This document shows positions 20,024 to 31,821 of a stretch of 64,000 nucleotides of DNA, piece by piece. The stretch covers positions 599,015-663,014 of the forward strand of contig NC_019566.1 of assembly GCF_000319385.1 (NCBI RefSeq), read 5' to 3'. Under the pieces are notes generated by a model, which worked only from the letters and a program-made list of their open reading frames with translations, did not search any database and was not told the origin of the DNA. Both the position numbers and the translations under genes were made by a program. Position 1 is the first letter of the stretch; each line of letters opens with the position of its first letter. This DNA is from Candidatus Endolissoclinum faulkneri L2. Its GTDB lineage: Bacteria > Pseudomonadota > Alphaproteobacteria > Thalassobaculales > Thalassobaculaceae.

Positions 20024-21558
20024 TGGGAATTCGTGCTTCCGAGATTTCTTCTATCTTAAAGGATCAGATCGCAAACTTTGATATGAGTGCTGAAGTAGCG
20101 GAAGTAGGTAGAGTTTTGTCTGTTGGCAGTGGAATTGCGCGCATATACGGTCTTGATCAGGTTCAAGCAGGTGAAATGGTTGAGTTCCCAAATGGCGTTA
20201 AAGGTATGGCTTTAAGTCTTGAGTCAGATAATGTCGGTGTCGTGATTTTTAGTGATGACCGTGAAATCAAAGAAGGTGATACTGTAAAACGTACCGGCGC
20301 TATAGTGGATGTGCCGGTTGGCATGGGCTTAATTGGTCGTGTTGTTGATGGCTTAGGTAATCCAATTGATGGAAATGGTCCATTGGTGGATGTTAAACGT
20401 AAGCGTGTTGAGGTGAAAGCGCCTGGAATTATGTCACGTAAATCTGTACATGAGCCGATGCAAACTGGATTGAAGGCGATCGATATTATGGTTCCAATTG
20501 GTCGTGGCCAGCGTGAATTGATTATAGGAGATAGACAGACTGGAAAAACCGCTATCGCCATCGATACTTTCATCAATCAAAAAAGCATCAATGATGCAGC
20601 AGGTGAGTGTCAGAGCAAAAAAATGTTCTGTATCTATGTAGCGATTGGTCAGAAACGCTCTACGGTAGCTCATATTGTAAAAACTCTGAAGGATCATGGT
20701 GCAATGGACTATTCTATCATTGTCGCTGCTACCGCTTCAGAGCCAGCGCCACTACAGTTCTTGGCCCCTTATGCAGGTTGTGCTATGGGAGAGTTTTTTC
20801 GCGATCATGGCATGCATGCTCTAATTGTGTATGATGATCTATCTAAACAAGCGGTTGCTTATCGGCAGATGTCTTTGTTGTTACGGCGCCCACCTGGACG
20901 CGAAGCTTATCCGGGAGACGTGTTTTATCTTCATTCTAGGCTGCTTGAGCGTGCAGCAAAATTAAATGATGCTAACGGAGCTGGCTCATTAACTGCTTTG
21001 CCCATTATTGAAACTCAGTCAGGTGATGTATCAGCTTATATCCCAACTAATGTTATATCAATAACTGATGGTCAAATCTTTCTTGAGACTGATTTGTTTT
21101 ATAAAGGAATACGACCTGCGGTTAATGTCGGTCTATCGGTTTCGCGTGTCGGTTCTTCCGCTCAAATCAAAGCAATGCGGCAAATTGCTGGATCTGTTAG
21201 GTTGGAACTAGCCCAATATCGCGAGATGGCTGCATTTGCACAGTTTGCTTCTGATCTAGATGCTTCCACTCAGCGTCTTCTTGCTCGTGGAGCTCGTTTG
21301 ACTGAAATATTGAAACAAGCACAGTTTAATCCGATGCCGGTAGAGAAACAAATAATATCGATTTTTGCTGGTGTTAAAGGCTTTCTTGATAATATTCATA
21401 TTGCTGATATTAGCCGATTTGAGCAATTACTTTTGTTTGAGATAAATAGCAAAATGCCAAGCATTCTAGAAACTATACGCATTGAGAACGGATTGTCTGA
21501 TGATACATCAGCTAAACTTGTTTCTTTTATAGGTAAATTTGCTAATAATTTTGTTTAA
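20023..21558 (+). CDS. atpA: ATP synthase F1 alpha subunit
   Basis: Non-catalytic nucleotide-binding subunit of the F1 hexamer. 511 residues, full length. The Walker A motif GDRQTGKTA lies near 169-177. The Walker B region is [47 protein letters not shown], containing the arginine finger region further on ([10 protein letters not shown] near 371-380). Coupled to atpH by a one-base overlap and followed after 49 bases by atpG. Confidence 0.98.
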   Translation: MGIRASEISSILKDQIANFDMSAEVAEVGRVLSVGSGIARIYGLDQVQAGEMVEFPNGVKGMALSLESDNVGVVIFSDDREIKEGDTVKRTGAIVDVPVGMGLIGRVVDGLGNPIDGNGPLVDVKRKRVEVKAPGIMSRKSVHEPMQTGLKAIDIMVPIGRGQRELIIGDRQTGKTAIAIDTFINQKSINDAAGECQSKKMFCIYVAIGQKRSTVAHIVKTLKDHGAMDYSIIVAATASEPAPLQFLAPYAGCAMGEFFRDHGMHALIVYDDLSKQAVAYRQMSLLLRRPPGREAYPGDVFYLHSRLLERAAKLNDANGAGSLTALPIIETQSGDVSAYIPTNVISITDGQIFLETDLFYKGIRPAVNVGLSVSRVGSSAQIKAMRQIAGSVRLELAQYREMAAFAQFASDLDASTQRLLARGARLTEILKQAQFNPMPVEKQIISIFAGVKGFLDNIHIADISRFEQLLLFEINSKMPSILETIRIENGLSDDTSAKLVSFIGKFANNFV

Positions 21559-21607
21559 TTGAGCATTTGCTTTGATCTAAGTTGTCTAATATATCTGGAA
21601 GAGGATT

Positions 21608-22492
21608 ATGCCTAATCTTAAAGAGCTAAAAGTTAGGATCAACAGCGTTAAATCAACACAAAAGATTACCTCTGCTATGAAGCTTGTTGCGGCATCAAAA
21701 CTGAAGCATGCCCAAAAGGCTGCTGAGGCTGCACGCCCTTATATTAAGCGTATGGATCGCATGTTTGCTGTCGTGAGATCTAGTTTGTCTAATGATTATG
21801 CTCCTAAGTTATTAATTGGCAATGGTCGTGAAGAAGTTCATCTTGTTGTTGTTTTCACCGCTGATCATGGTTTATGCGGTGGGTTTAATTCGTCAATTAC
21901 GCGTGCGGCAAGATGCAAGATTGATGCGTTAGTCGCGAAGGGCAACACCGTTAAGGTTCTAACTATAGGTCGAAAGGGACATGAGCAACTTTGTCGAACT
22001 CATGGCGATAAAATTATCTCATTTAATGAAAATCTTGCTAGTCCTGTATCTAATTTTAAACTAGCAGAAAATATTTGTCACGAGTTAATTAGACGTTACG
22101 AAGAAGATGATTTTGATGTAGCGACGTTATTTTTCAATAAATTCCATTCAGTTATAACCCAAATAGTTACTGAGCAAAAAATAATCCCAATTAGCTTGTC
22201 GGACTGCAATAATCAAAAAGAAATTAATTCACTGAAGGCTATTTATAAGTTTGAGATGAATGAAGAATCAATTATGTCAGCTATTTTTCCGCGCAATTTA
22301 ACCGCTCAAATATTTAATTGTTTACTTGAAAATACTACTAGTGAGTATGGTGCGCGGATGACAGCGATGGATGAGGCTGCTAGCAATGCCGAAGATATGC
22401 TTAGTAAGTTGACACTTAAATACAATCGTACACGTCAGACCTATATAACTAACGAATTGATCGAGATTATTTCGGGAGCTGAGGCGCTTTAG
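21608..22492 (+). CDS. atpG: ATP synthase F1 gamma subunit
   Basis: Central rotor shaft of the ATP synthase. 294 residues. The N-terminal helix has the signature KELKVRINSVKSTQKITSAMKLVAASKL at about 5-32, the middle has ADHGLCGGFNSSI near 85, and the C-terminal helix reads EYGARMTAMDEAASNAEDM near 247-265. A Shine-Dalgarno (GGAAGAGG) precedes the ATG. It sits between atpA and atpD. Confidence 0.97.
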   Translation: MPNLKELKVRINSVKSTQKITSAMKLVAASKLKHAQKAAEAARPYIKRMDRMFAVVRSSLSNDYAPKLLIGNGREEVHLVVVFTADHGLCGGFNSSITRAARCKIDALVAKGNTVKVLTIGRKGHEQLCRTHGDKIISFNENLASPVSNFKLAENICHELIRRYEEDDFDVATLFFNKFHSVITQIVTEQKIIPISLSDCNNQKEINSLKAIYKFEMNEESIMSAIFPRNLTAQIFNCLLENTTSEYGARMTAMDEAASNAEDMLSKLTLKYNRTRQTYITNELIEIISGAEAL

Positions 22493-22527
22493 TGATTTTG
22501 AAAGCTTGCACCCGCATTTTAAGCTAA

Positions 22528-23955
<1,428 letters not shown>

Positions 23956-24024
23956 ATATGCTCAATAAGATGCTAATTTATTAAGCACAAGTATGATTTT
24001 TGATACGATAAAAGGATACTTGGT

Positions 24025-24315
24025 ATGTCTGATACTACGCAATTCGAACTTATTTCCCCTGAGCGAATAATTCTTAGCTGTTCAGCAGAGATGATAGTCG
24101 TTCCTGGAACAGCTGGTTATTTTGGTGTTTTACCACGCCACATACCAATAATTTCTACTCTGAGTGCTGGTATGATTGATGTACATAAACATGGTTCTGT
24201 GGTTAAACGCATCTTTATCACTGGTGGTCTAGTAGAGGTAACACCAAAACGCTGTACAGTATTAACAGAAGGTGATATATCATTTAATGACAATAATTCT
24301 GTTAATTTAGATTAA
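24025..24315 (+). CDS. atpC: ATP synthase F1 epsilon subunit, lacking the C-terminal helical domain
   Basis: Rotor subunit at the foot of gamma. Only 96 residues, against about 130-140 in most bacteria. The N-terminal beta-sandwich is complete: FELISPERII near 7-16, AEMIVVPGTAGYFGVLPRHIPIISTL near 21-46, and FITGGLVEV near 64-72. The frame then stops just where the two-helix C-terminal domain normally begins. I see no continuation in other frames downstream. In other bacteria the missing domain inhibits ATP hydrolysis; enzymes without it can still assemble and synthesise ATP. So this is probably a functional, unregulated epsilon. Last gene of atpHAGDC. Confidence 0.92.
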   Translation: MSDTTQFELISPERIILSCSAEMIVVPGTAGYFGVLPRHIPIISTLSAGMIDVHKHGSVVKRIFITGGLVEVTPKRCTVLTEGDISFNDNNSVNLD

Positions 24316-24626
24316 TTTATTGTATAATCTGTTACATCTTTCAGTAAAAAAAGATAATGAAAACTCAATTAGTTTAGTAAGCAAGTTTGCCTAATAAAGG
24401 TAGATAACATAAATTTATTTAACAATAAGCAGTAGTAAAATTTTTACGGCTAGTTTTTAGTTCTTTAAATCTATTATGCTGAGATTTTTGAGATTAATAA
24501 ATCAAAAGCAAAAATTTGATCACTAGGCTGGCATGACTGAAGTGATGTTGATTGCGAACTGCAGTTCATCAATTAGTCTTGTGGTCGAGACGCTAGATCT
24601 TTATCTTTGCTCAAAAAAGCAATTTT

Positions 24627-24664
24627 AAATCAACAATATTTTAGAATATAATTATTGTTGATTT
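24627..24664 (+). terminator. Possible distal terminator of the atpHAGDC operon
   Basis: 12-bp stem (AAATCAACAATA at 24627-24638 with 24653-24664) ending in a T tract (GATTTTTAG). It is the first strong hairpin after atpC, but 310 bases downstream. Confidence 0.45.
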
Positions 24665-24817
24665 TTAGCATTGATAAAATGCATCTTACGCTACAGAATG
24701 CTAACATTTTATCCTGATATCGTATGACTTTTTCTGTAACTCATTTTAAGCTCAAAAATTTTACTTGTTCTTTATTTATAATACACGCATTACAAAATGC
24801 GCCGGCTTTGATTAATC

Positions 24818-24851
24818 TGGTCAATTAGTAATTATAATTACTAATTGACCA
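24818..24851. repeat. Perfect 34-base palindrome
   Basis: TGGTCAATTAGTAATTA is followed directly by its exact reverse complement. No attached gene on either strand. Confidence 0.75.
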
Positions 24852-26015
24852 CTCGATATCTATTTCTTTACCTGGAAGATATAACTTTAATGCTTATTAC
24901 ACTACAAAAGTTTAGATTTATTAATCCCTTCTAAGTGAAGCTGTTACCTCAAACTTTAAGAAAAGCAGTTTTGCTAATATGATTTAGTTAAAATATTATT
25001 CCTGCTAAGCGTATTAAAATAATATAATCTTTAACGACAAACTAACTTAATTATTTTTGTAAATAAAGTCTAATCTATCGCTTTAAATTATATATTATGG
25101 GTATTTCTTTTATAACATTAAGAATATATTTTTATTATATGATTACTTTGATTAATAAATATAGAGAACAATTCTTGTTTAATTATTGCTAATTTTTGAC
25201 TATTTGCTTTACTCTAATCTTAGTTGCTGAACGACTATAAAGTATTGTTTATAACGATGAAAAGTATAACATTAAAGCAATATCTCTCAGGCTAAAGCAT
25301 CAAAAAAAGAGAGATATAGGCTAAGGTTTGTTGATAAGCGATTATTTATTTATTAATTTTTTTCATACAAGCACTTTTAATAAAATATTGCTGTATTGTA
25401 ATTTGCTTTATCAAAAAACTAACTACTTCACAAGCTATACCAGGAGAAGAGATTATGAAAAAAAACAATACTGAATTATGATATAAATAACATCAGAAGA
25501 ATTTAATAATAAAAATTACTATTTCTTTAACTAGAGGTAAAAAGAAAGACAAGCAAACTAATTTAAATTAGTCAACTTAATCAATGCCATATTTTAGTTA
25601 ATTAATGAAAAATCAATTAGTTTGATTTTTCAAGAATAAAATAAAAATCTTTAAACAAAAGAATCATATTGCTTCTTGCTTAAATAACCAATTATTTAGC
25701 CGCAGAGTTGGGATAAAAATGATCAACTTGTGTTTGATCAAGATCACCTGCATAAAACATACTATTTGGCAAATACTAAATACTCTTTTCTATTTTATTT
25801 ATAAATAATTTACTATTTTGTAATTCCTTAGCAGAATCAAGCACCTTACAAAGTATACTGATATTATCTGACAATTAAGGTACATTTTTTCAGTAAATTT
25901 CATAATTCCAAAATAGCGCTTTACCAGCAAAGATACCATTTAATGGATTAATTATATTTTTCTGAGACCAATATTCCATTATATACAAAATAGTATATCT
26001 AGCCAAAAGGTTTAA

Positions 26016-26498
26016 TCATTCTTCTTTGAAACTTGTACAATAAATTACTGGAGTAAGCTCACTCATAACTCTTCGGTAAGCTGCACGCTTAAATGGCACA
26101 ATCAATTCAGTAACGCAGTTGATGTCGACCCATTGCCAATCGTCAAACTCTGGATATTCAGTTTGAAGGTTGATATCAATTGTCGTACCAGTAAACTTAC
26201 AAGCTAACCATTTTTGTATTTGACCTCGCCATTTTTTGTGGACTGTACCTGCTAAGTTAGTTGGAAATTCATAGGCTATCCAGTCCCTGGTTTCAGCAAC
26301 AATCTCAACCTGCTTGGTACCTATTTCCTCTTCAAGTTCACGTAGACCTGCCTGGTATGGAGTTTCACCTTTATCTATTCCACCTTGAGGCATTTGCCAA
26401 GCGTTGTCAATGTCGATGCGCTTGCCAAGAAAAATTTTTTTTTGATCATTAAATAGTACAATACCAATAGATAAACGAAAATCTGTGTGCTCTATCAT
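26016..26498 (-). CDS. rppH: RNA pyrophosphohydrolase (Nudix family)
   Basis: Converts the 5'-triphosphate of mRNAs to monophosphate, starting RNA decay. 160 residues. The Nudix box starts GGIDKGETPYQAGLREL and continues EEEIGT, near residues 39-61, with all required Gly, Glu and Arg positions. The preceding WQMPQGG and the following RDWIAYEFP (about 72-80) and KKWRGQIQKWLACKF segments are typical of the RppH/YgdP (diadenosine polyphosphate hydrolase-like) branch. It is transcribed toward the ATP synthase operon; rppH near the atp operon is common in alphaproteobacteria. Confidence 0.92.
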   Translation of the reverse strand: MIEHTDFRLSIGIVLFNDQKKIFLGKRIDIDNAWQMPQGGIDKGETPYQAGLRELEEEIGTKQVEIVAETRDWIAYEFPTNLAGTVHKKWRGQIQKWLACKFTGTTIDINLQTEYPEFDDWQWVDINCVTELIVPFKRAAYRRVMSELTPVIYCTSFKEE

Positions 26499-27943
26499 AA
26501 AATACCTAATTTAGTCTGAGGTTGGGCAAAAGATGCTAAAAAAAGCTAAACTAAGGATTGTTGTATCTATATATATCACTAATAGTACATGATTTAGTAG
26601 TATGGAGTACATTTTATGACAATGATGTGAACATCTGCTACATTTAAAATAACATTTCATGCATTTAGAGAATATTTATTTCATATTACTTCGTAATTTT
26701 CAGAAATGATTTTTACTAATAATTAGATCAGTGTACCTTTGATATAGCCAGTATATTGCTTGTGTTGTGCGCAATAATTTATAAATGTTAATAATTCTTG
26801 GTGATCTAACGCTTTATCATCTAACTATGAGAAGATATTTAACAATATTAGTGATTTAGAAAGATATTTGGTTTGTAATATAGATATTATGCTTATTTTT
26901 GCTTGATTTAACATTGCTTTCAATGCCCTAAGATGTTCAATCATCGCATGTTTTTTTTTGCTCTTGTTGATGAGAGGATGGAATCAAAGTGGCTTTATAT
27001 CCGTCAAGCGAGACAGCTAATGTTAGGTTAAAACTTACGGAGCATAAGCAAGTGATTTCTTGTGTGTTTTTTTTCAATCTGAGTATAATTTAACTATAAT
27101 TTTTTAAATTAACTCGAAACTATCGCGAGATTTTTGCTCAATACAGAGGGACCTAAGGTAGGGATTTAGTTAATCTTTATTAAGTTTCCTATGTTGCTCT
27201 GCAAATGGGTAGCCTAATTGCTTTTTATTAATAATAGCTAGTTTAATTCTCTTAAATAATGATAAAAGCATCCAATGTATTCTTAATATTTCAACCTGTT
27301 ATGCAATATCTTAGCAGTTCTAGGTTAATTTTTTGTTTTTATAATAAGTGCTAATTTATATAAATTAAACTATAAGCTGATCATCTTCCCTAATCAGTTG
27401 AATGATGCAGGTCAGATAAATCACGATACTCTACAATGTTTGTATTAATAATATTAAATATTCTTAGTAATAAACTAAGATCTATTTTTTTCGTTAAATC
27501 ATTCTATAAATATAACTTGCTATACTGAGAAGTCATAGCCCGTCTTGGGTTAATTTTTCGTAATTTTTCAAACTTGATTGCTTCTTTGGTGTAACGCCAT
27601 CATTTTCAATGGAATTTGATATCGTATTAGATTACATGCTGCAATTAAGTGTACTGGAGTATTCTCCTCATTAACAGCAAAACATTCTACCAAAAACAAT
27701 ATTGACTATAAAATAGTCTTATGTTTTTTAAGTTAAATATTAATCTTGTGGTCATATGACCTCAAATTTTTCTATACTATGCCTCATAGTAAGAATTATA
27801 CTTTATTGCTATTTATGGCATAATTATTGTTGCTGATTAATTTGATTATTAAAATGGTGTATATCGGATCGATCTATACACAATTGTATTGTGCATGTTG
27901 ACCTCGTTTTGTATTTTTATTTGTAACAACGAAGAGAAATCTA

Positions 27944-28051
27944 TCATAACACACCATACCTTCTGTGCAGGGCATTAAATATGGTTTCTTCGTCATCAAA
28001 AGAGTTGCTGGCTGCTTGATTGATATTTTTGATGAAAAGACTTTTATAGAG
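27944..28051 (-). pseudogene. Unidentified coding relic (35-codon open frame)
   Basis: On the minus strand an open frame ends in residues SFDDEETIFNALHRRYGVL followed by TGA. The composition (acidic run, balanced residues) looks like genuine former protein rather than A+T noise, but there is no start with a ribosome binding site and I cannot name the family. Probably a 3' remnant of a lost gene. Confidence 0.3.
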
Positions 28052-28876
28052 CTATTTATACTTTTTGGACTAAGATGCTTTTAAAATTTATTGTTGCTAT
28101 GAAAAAAAACAATATTATCTTGATAATTATGTATGCTAGAGGTGCTTTAATGGGGATGCAGTAGTTAAAACTTGCGTTGATTAGTCATTTGATTAGTGTT
28201 ATATCACGAATGTGTTGAATTATTTGATAAATTTTATCTTAAACAATTCTGCAAATAAAAATAAGTACTCAATTTTTATTCAAATTAATATGGTATTTCT
28301 CATAGCGCTCTTTAAACTTAGATTAATTATTAAAAGCAGCCAATACTACTAATACGATAATTGATAAATTATACAATAATGATTAAATAATTTCAATGTC
28401 TGTACAAAAGAATGTTAATTAATTTTTTACAGCAAAGCTCTTTTTACAGATTTCTATTTATAGTTAATTATCTGACATAAACATCATAAAAACAATGAGC
28501 GTCTATTAGGTATTAGTTTCTAGCGCATAGATTTAAATTATAGTCCATTTGCGATTGATGATATTGCTCACACTCTATCTCTAAACTAGAATATCTTTTT
28601 TTTTTAAAACAATTAACTCAATGTACAAAAAAATAATGGGTTGCTTTTAGTTAGCAAGTTATAGTTAAATATCTATAAAATAATATTTAGCAGAATTTTT
28701 ATATAGAAAAAGATTTTTAATATCTATGAAATAAAATTCACAATTATATAGAATAATTCTAATATAATTATTAATTTAAGCAAATAATAATTAGATTCTT
28801 AATCTTTATTCAATTATATTGATCGCATATTGTTATATGCACCGATTATCGATAAAGTGTTGTTTATACTTTGGTG

Positions 28877-28897
28877 TACTGTCCTATTAGGACAGTA
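28877..28897. repeat. Short hairpin, 10-bp stem
   Basis: TACTGTCCTA and TAGGACAGTA flank a single T. It is compact and relatively G+C-rich; no attached gene. Confidence 0.5.
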
Positions 28898-29500
28898 AGC
28901 TGCATTTTTTAATATGCTTAATTTTGATACTAACGAATACTTAATCATTAGAGTACTTTAGTATTCTATAAGAAAGTATTTAAACTTTATGTCTTAGGTT
29001 AATAATTCAGTATGGTTATCAGCAATATTCATAAAATAATTTAATTTTTAATCGTCTATAGCTTTAAACAAGCTAGTTAATGCTATTGGCAGATTGACAA
29101 TTAAACCTATACTTAATAAGTACATTAATCTTTATGTATAATTTAAATTGATTATTCCATATATTGCTTTTGTATCTAAATAAATAGAAGCTAAATCTAA
29201 TAATGCATTGTTTTAAATCTCCATTTACCCTCTTTGCTAACGAACAAAACCTATTAAAATCTGCACTTATTAAATATTCTAATATTAATGCTAGGTTATA
29301 AAGATAGAACGCTGATTACCTAACTTTATTTAATCAATTACTTCTCTAAGTATAATGATTTTCTAGACCTTAGAGAATATTTTTGCTATTCAATCTAATC
29401 TGTAATTAAAGCTAATTGGAAATTAATTAGTATTAATTACATTTTATCTAGTATATAAATTATTTTACAATATACATTAATGTATTATTTTGATAATCAA

Positions 29501-29547
29501 GATAAACTAAGTAATTTAATTTTAATAATAAAATTACTTAGTTTATC
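29501..29547. repeat. Inverted repeat, 17-bp perfect stem
   Basis: GATAAACTAAGTAATTT at 29501-29517 pairs with 29531-29547 around a 13-base loop. No adjacent gene. Confidence 0.65.
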
Positions 29548-30186
29548 AGTTTTTAACTGTTAGGATGAGATAATTGATCTCAATCTGAGATTGAGAATTG
29601 CATAAGATTCATGGCGAGATAGAAAATATTATTGGTTTTTCTCTTTAGACTAAACTGTTATTTTTATCTTGTAAGGATAAATTAAGTTTGATGATTTACT
29701 TAGTACTAAATATACTAGGTTTATTATTCTTGATTTATGCGTTTAGAAAGTATGGCTTGAATTACTGGTTTTATATATATAAAAAAAGAATTACGGTTGC
29801 TTTTACTAAAGAATTTTAAAAATTCCGGCTTATCAAATAAAAAAGATCAATACGTTATTATCTTACGTTCTACGTAAAATTTACTTAAATTATATTTATA
29901 AATATAAAAATAATACATATAGTTATATTTTACTTTAGTAATTTATATGGAGCAATGCTCTATACTAAATGGATAATTACATAAAGGACAACAGTTAGTT
30001 AAATGCTAGATATTTTTGTATACAGTTATCTTGATGATTGTCATAAGATTATTGTGATTTAGTAACAAATATTAATCCTCGCGCTGAGGGGGTCTATGCT
30101 TAATCTACAATCGACAATAACTTAAATCTCATTTAGGAGATTGCAATTAACTATTAGTTGTCGCACTGCAATCAATTTGCAACACT

Positions 30187-30216
30187 AAAACAATATCGCT
30201 AGCTAGATATTGTTTT
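30187..30216. repeat. Inverted repeat, 11-bp stem ending in TTTT
   Basis: AAAACAATATC at 30187-30197 pairs with 30206-30216 around GCTAGCTA. Terminator-like on either strand because it begins with AAAA and ends with TTTT. Confidence 0.5.
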
Positions 30217-30530
30217 CCCACCATGCCAATGTAATTGACATATATCTATCTAGAGGACAGCTGTTATAGTATATGCAAAAAAAACTTTTAGGCCACTAAT
30301 TTTTACTATTTGGTTTTAATAAATTATGATTTTCGTATCAAATTTCAGCAACATCAGCTAATTACTAGTGCGATCAATTCTTAATTAAAACAATATTGTA
30401 GATCAGTATTCATTTAATCGAGTAATTGGTTGCCTAATGTAGGGTATCGCAAGACGATAGATGGCTTTAACAACTATAACATTAGCCGCTTATTGATGAA
30501 CTATTATTTAATAGAAGGCTGTTATATACA

Positions 30531-30605
30531 ATGAAATGTATTGATAAATTAGTTGATAATCTTGCTATTGGCATGTCGTCTGCTTTTTTGTGCTCTGATA
30601 GCTAA
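30531..30605 (+). pseudogene. fabD: Probable 3' relic of fabD (malonyl-CoA:ACP transacylase)
   Basis: In alphaproteobacteria fabD normally lies directly before fabG. Here a 24-codon open frame ends 17 bases before fabG and reads MKCIDKLVDNLAIGMSSAFL plus four residues. This fits the usual FabD C-terminus pattern (KRIDKE...SIGTPADxEAFL): MK-x-IDK, then AIG, then A-F-L. At base level several differences look like C-to-T changes (TGT for CGT, GGCATGTCG for GGCACGCCG), as expected from AT-biased decay, and about four codons seem deleted. Upstream the frame is lost. The comparison is to remembered FabD sequences and needs an alignment; chance similarity is possible. Confidence 0.45.
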
Positions 30606-30622
30606 TGTAACTGGAGAAATTT

Positions 30623-31363
30623 ATGTTTGATTTAAGCGACAAGATCGCTTTGGTGACTGGAGCGACCGGCGGTATTGGTTTTGCTATCGCCGAAAATCTG
30701 CATAGACAAGGTGCTCATGTGGTACTGTCTGGGACTCGTCAGATAGTATTAGAGGAAAAAGCAGCCGCGCTAGGTAATCGTGTATCTATAGTCTTCTGTA
30801 ATTTGGGTGACTCTGATGCTGTGGATGGGTTACCAAAGGCAGCTGAAGCAACTGTCGGTGCACCCGTAGATATTTTGATAAATAACGCTGGCATTACTCG
30901 CGATCAAATGCTGATACGTATGAAGGATGAAGATTGGGACCAAGTAATTGCTATCAATTTAACTTCGGGCTTTCGTTTATCCAGAAATTTAATCCGCAGT
31001 ATGATAAGAAAGCGTTGGGGTCGGATTATCAGCATTTCGTCAATTGTCGGTGCAACAGGAAATCCTGGTCAGGCAAATTACGCTGCTGCTAAGGCGGGCG
31101 TGGTTGGTTTTTCTAAAGCACTGGCCGCAGAAGTGGCAAGTCGAGGTGTAACTGTAAACGTCGTAGCCCCAGGACTTATTGCTACTGCGATGACTGATGC
31201 GCTTCCATATGAGCAAAAGGAGAAACTTTTGGAAAGCATTCCTGCTGGCCGATTAGGTACAACGGATGACATTGCGGCTTCTGTGCTTTATTTAGCTAGT
31301 GAAGAAGCTGGTTATGTCACTGGTGCTACCATTCATGTTAATGGTGGAATGGCGATGTTGTAA
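30623..31363 (+). CDS. fabG: 3-oxoacyl-[acyl-carrier-protein] reductase
   Basis: NADPH-dependent beta-ketoacyl-ACP reductase of type II fatty acid synthesis, a 246-residue SDR. The cofactor motif is TGATGGIG near 13-20, NNAGITRDQ near 86-94 is the typical FabG segment, and the catalytic set is Ser139-Tyr152-Lys156 (SISSIVG...NYAAAKAG). The C-terminus ATIHVNGGMAML is the normal FabG ending. CTGGAG precedes the ATG. It heads the intact part of the fatty acid operon fabG-acpP-fabF; the preceding fabD appears to have decayed. Confidence 0.96.
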   Translation: MFDLSDKIALVTGATGGIGFAIAENLHRQGAHVVLSGTRQIVLEEKAAALGNRVSIVFCNLGDSDAVDGLPKAAEATVGAPVDILINNAGITRDQMLIRMKDEDWDQVIAINLTSGFRLSRNLIRSMIRKRWGRIISISSIVGATGNPGQANYAAAKAGVVGFSKALAAEVASRGVTVNVVAPGLIATAMTDALPYEQKEKLLESIPAGRLGTTDDIAASVLYLASEEAGYVTGATIHVNGGMAML

Positions 31364-31531
31364 AGTAATTGCAATTGGCTTGTAAAAAAATTGAGTTTTC
31401 TGGTCTTTAGCAAAAAAAACTTATCTTACAGCCCGCTGATCCAAATATCGCTAGTTGTTCGAATTTTACGCTGGGGCGGATAACTAAGTGGTAAAAGCTC
31501 TAGTAATATAGATAAATCAGAGGTTTAGGTT

Positions 31532-31768
31532 ATGATTGACGTTTCTGAGAGAGTTAAAAAGATCGTCGTTGAACATTTAGGTGTTGACGAGACAAAGGTA
31601 ACAGAAGATGCCAGTTTTATTGATGATCTAGGCGCCGATAGTTTGGATACCGTTGAGCTAGTCATGGCCTTTGAGGAAGAGTTTTCTTGCGAAATTCCAG
31701 ACGATGCTGCTGAAAAAATTTTAAATGTCAAAGACGCAATCGACTTCATTAAAAGTCAGGAAGGTTGA
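31532..31768 (+). CDS. acpP: Acyl carrier protein
   Basis: Carries growing acyl chains on a phosphopantetheine arm. 78 residues, strongly acidic, with the attachment serine in [12 protein letters not shown] (about Ser37). The length and the four-helix pattern match housekeeping AcpP rather than a polyketide carrier domain. It lies 168 bases after fabG and 53 before fabF, the canonical place. It is the likely substrate of whichever malonyl transferase now replaces FabD. Confidence 0.97.
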   Translation: MIDVSERVKKIVVEHLGVDETKVTEDASFIDDLGADSLDTVELVMAFEEEFSCEIPDDAAEKILNVKDAIDFIKSQEG

Positions 31769-31821
31769 TTCGACTGTTAAAGCCTAGAGCTTTATCGTCT
31801 ACTCGCTTCATGAAGTTGTAA

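Larger units (their letters stand above)
24316..26015. other. AT-rich gene-free stretch (1.7 kb) with several inverted repeats
   Basis: Between convergent atpC and rppH. Holds stems at 24627-24664 and 24818-24851, and an orphan ribosome-binding site with a nine-codon frame at 25455-25481. No gene recognised. Confidence 0.55.
26499..30530. other. Largest gene-free stretch of the window (4 kb)
   Basis: No intact gene, tRNA or repeat array. It contains minus-strand coding debris (see 27944-28051 and about 27560-27710) and strong inverted repeats at 28877-28897, 29501-29547 and 30187-30216. It ends in the probable fabD relic directly before fabG. Confidence 0.55.

Noticed and set aside
31364-31531. 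tRNA-like text between fabG and acpP (GGGGCGGATAACTAAGTGG)
   Set aside because: Resembles a tRNA 5' half, but no matching anticodon stem, T arm or acceptor partner follows; probably just the acpP leader.
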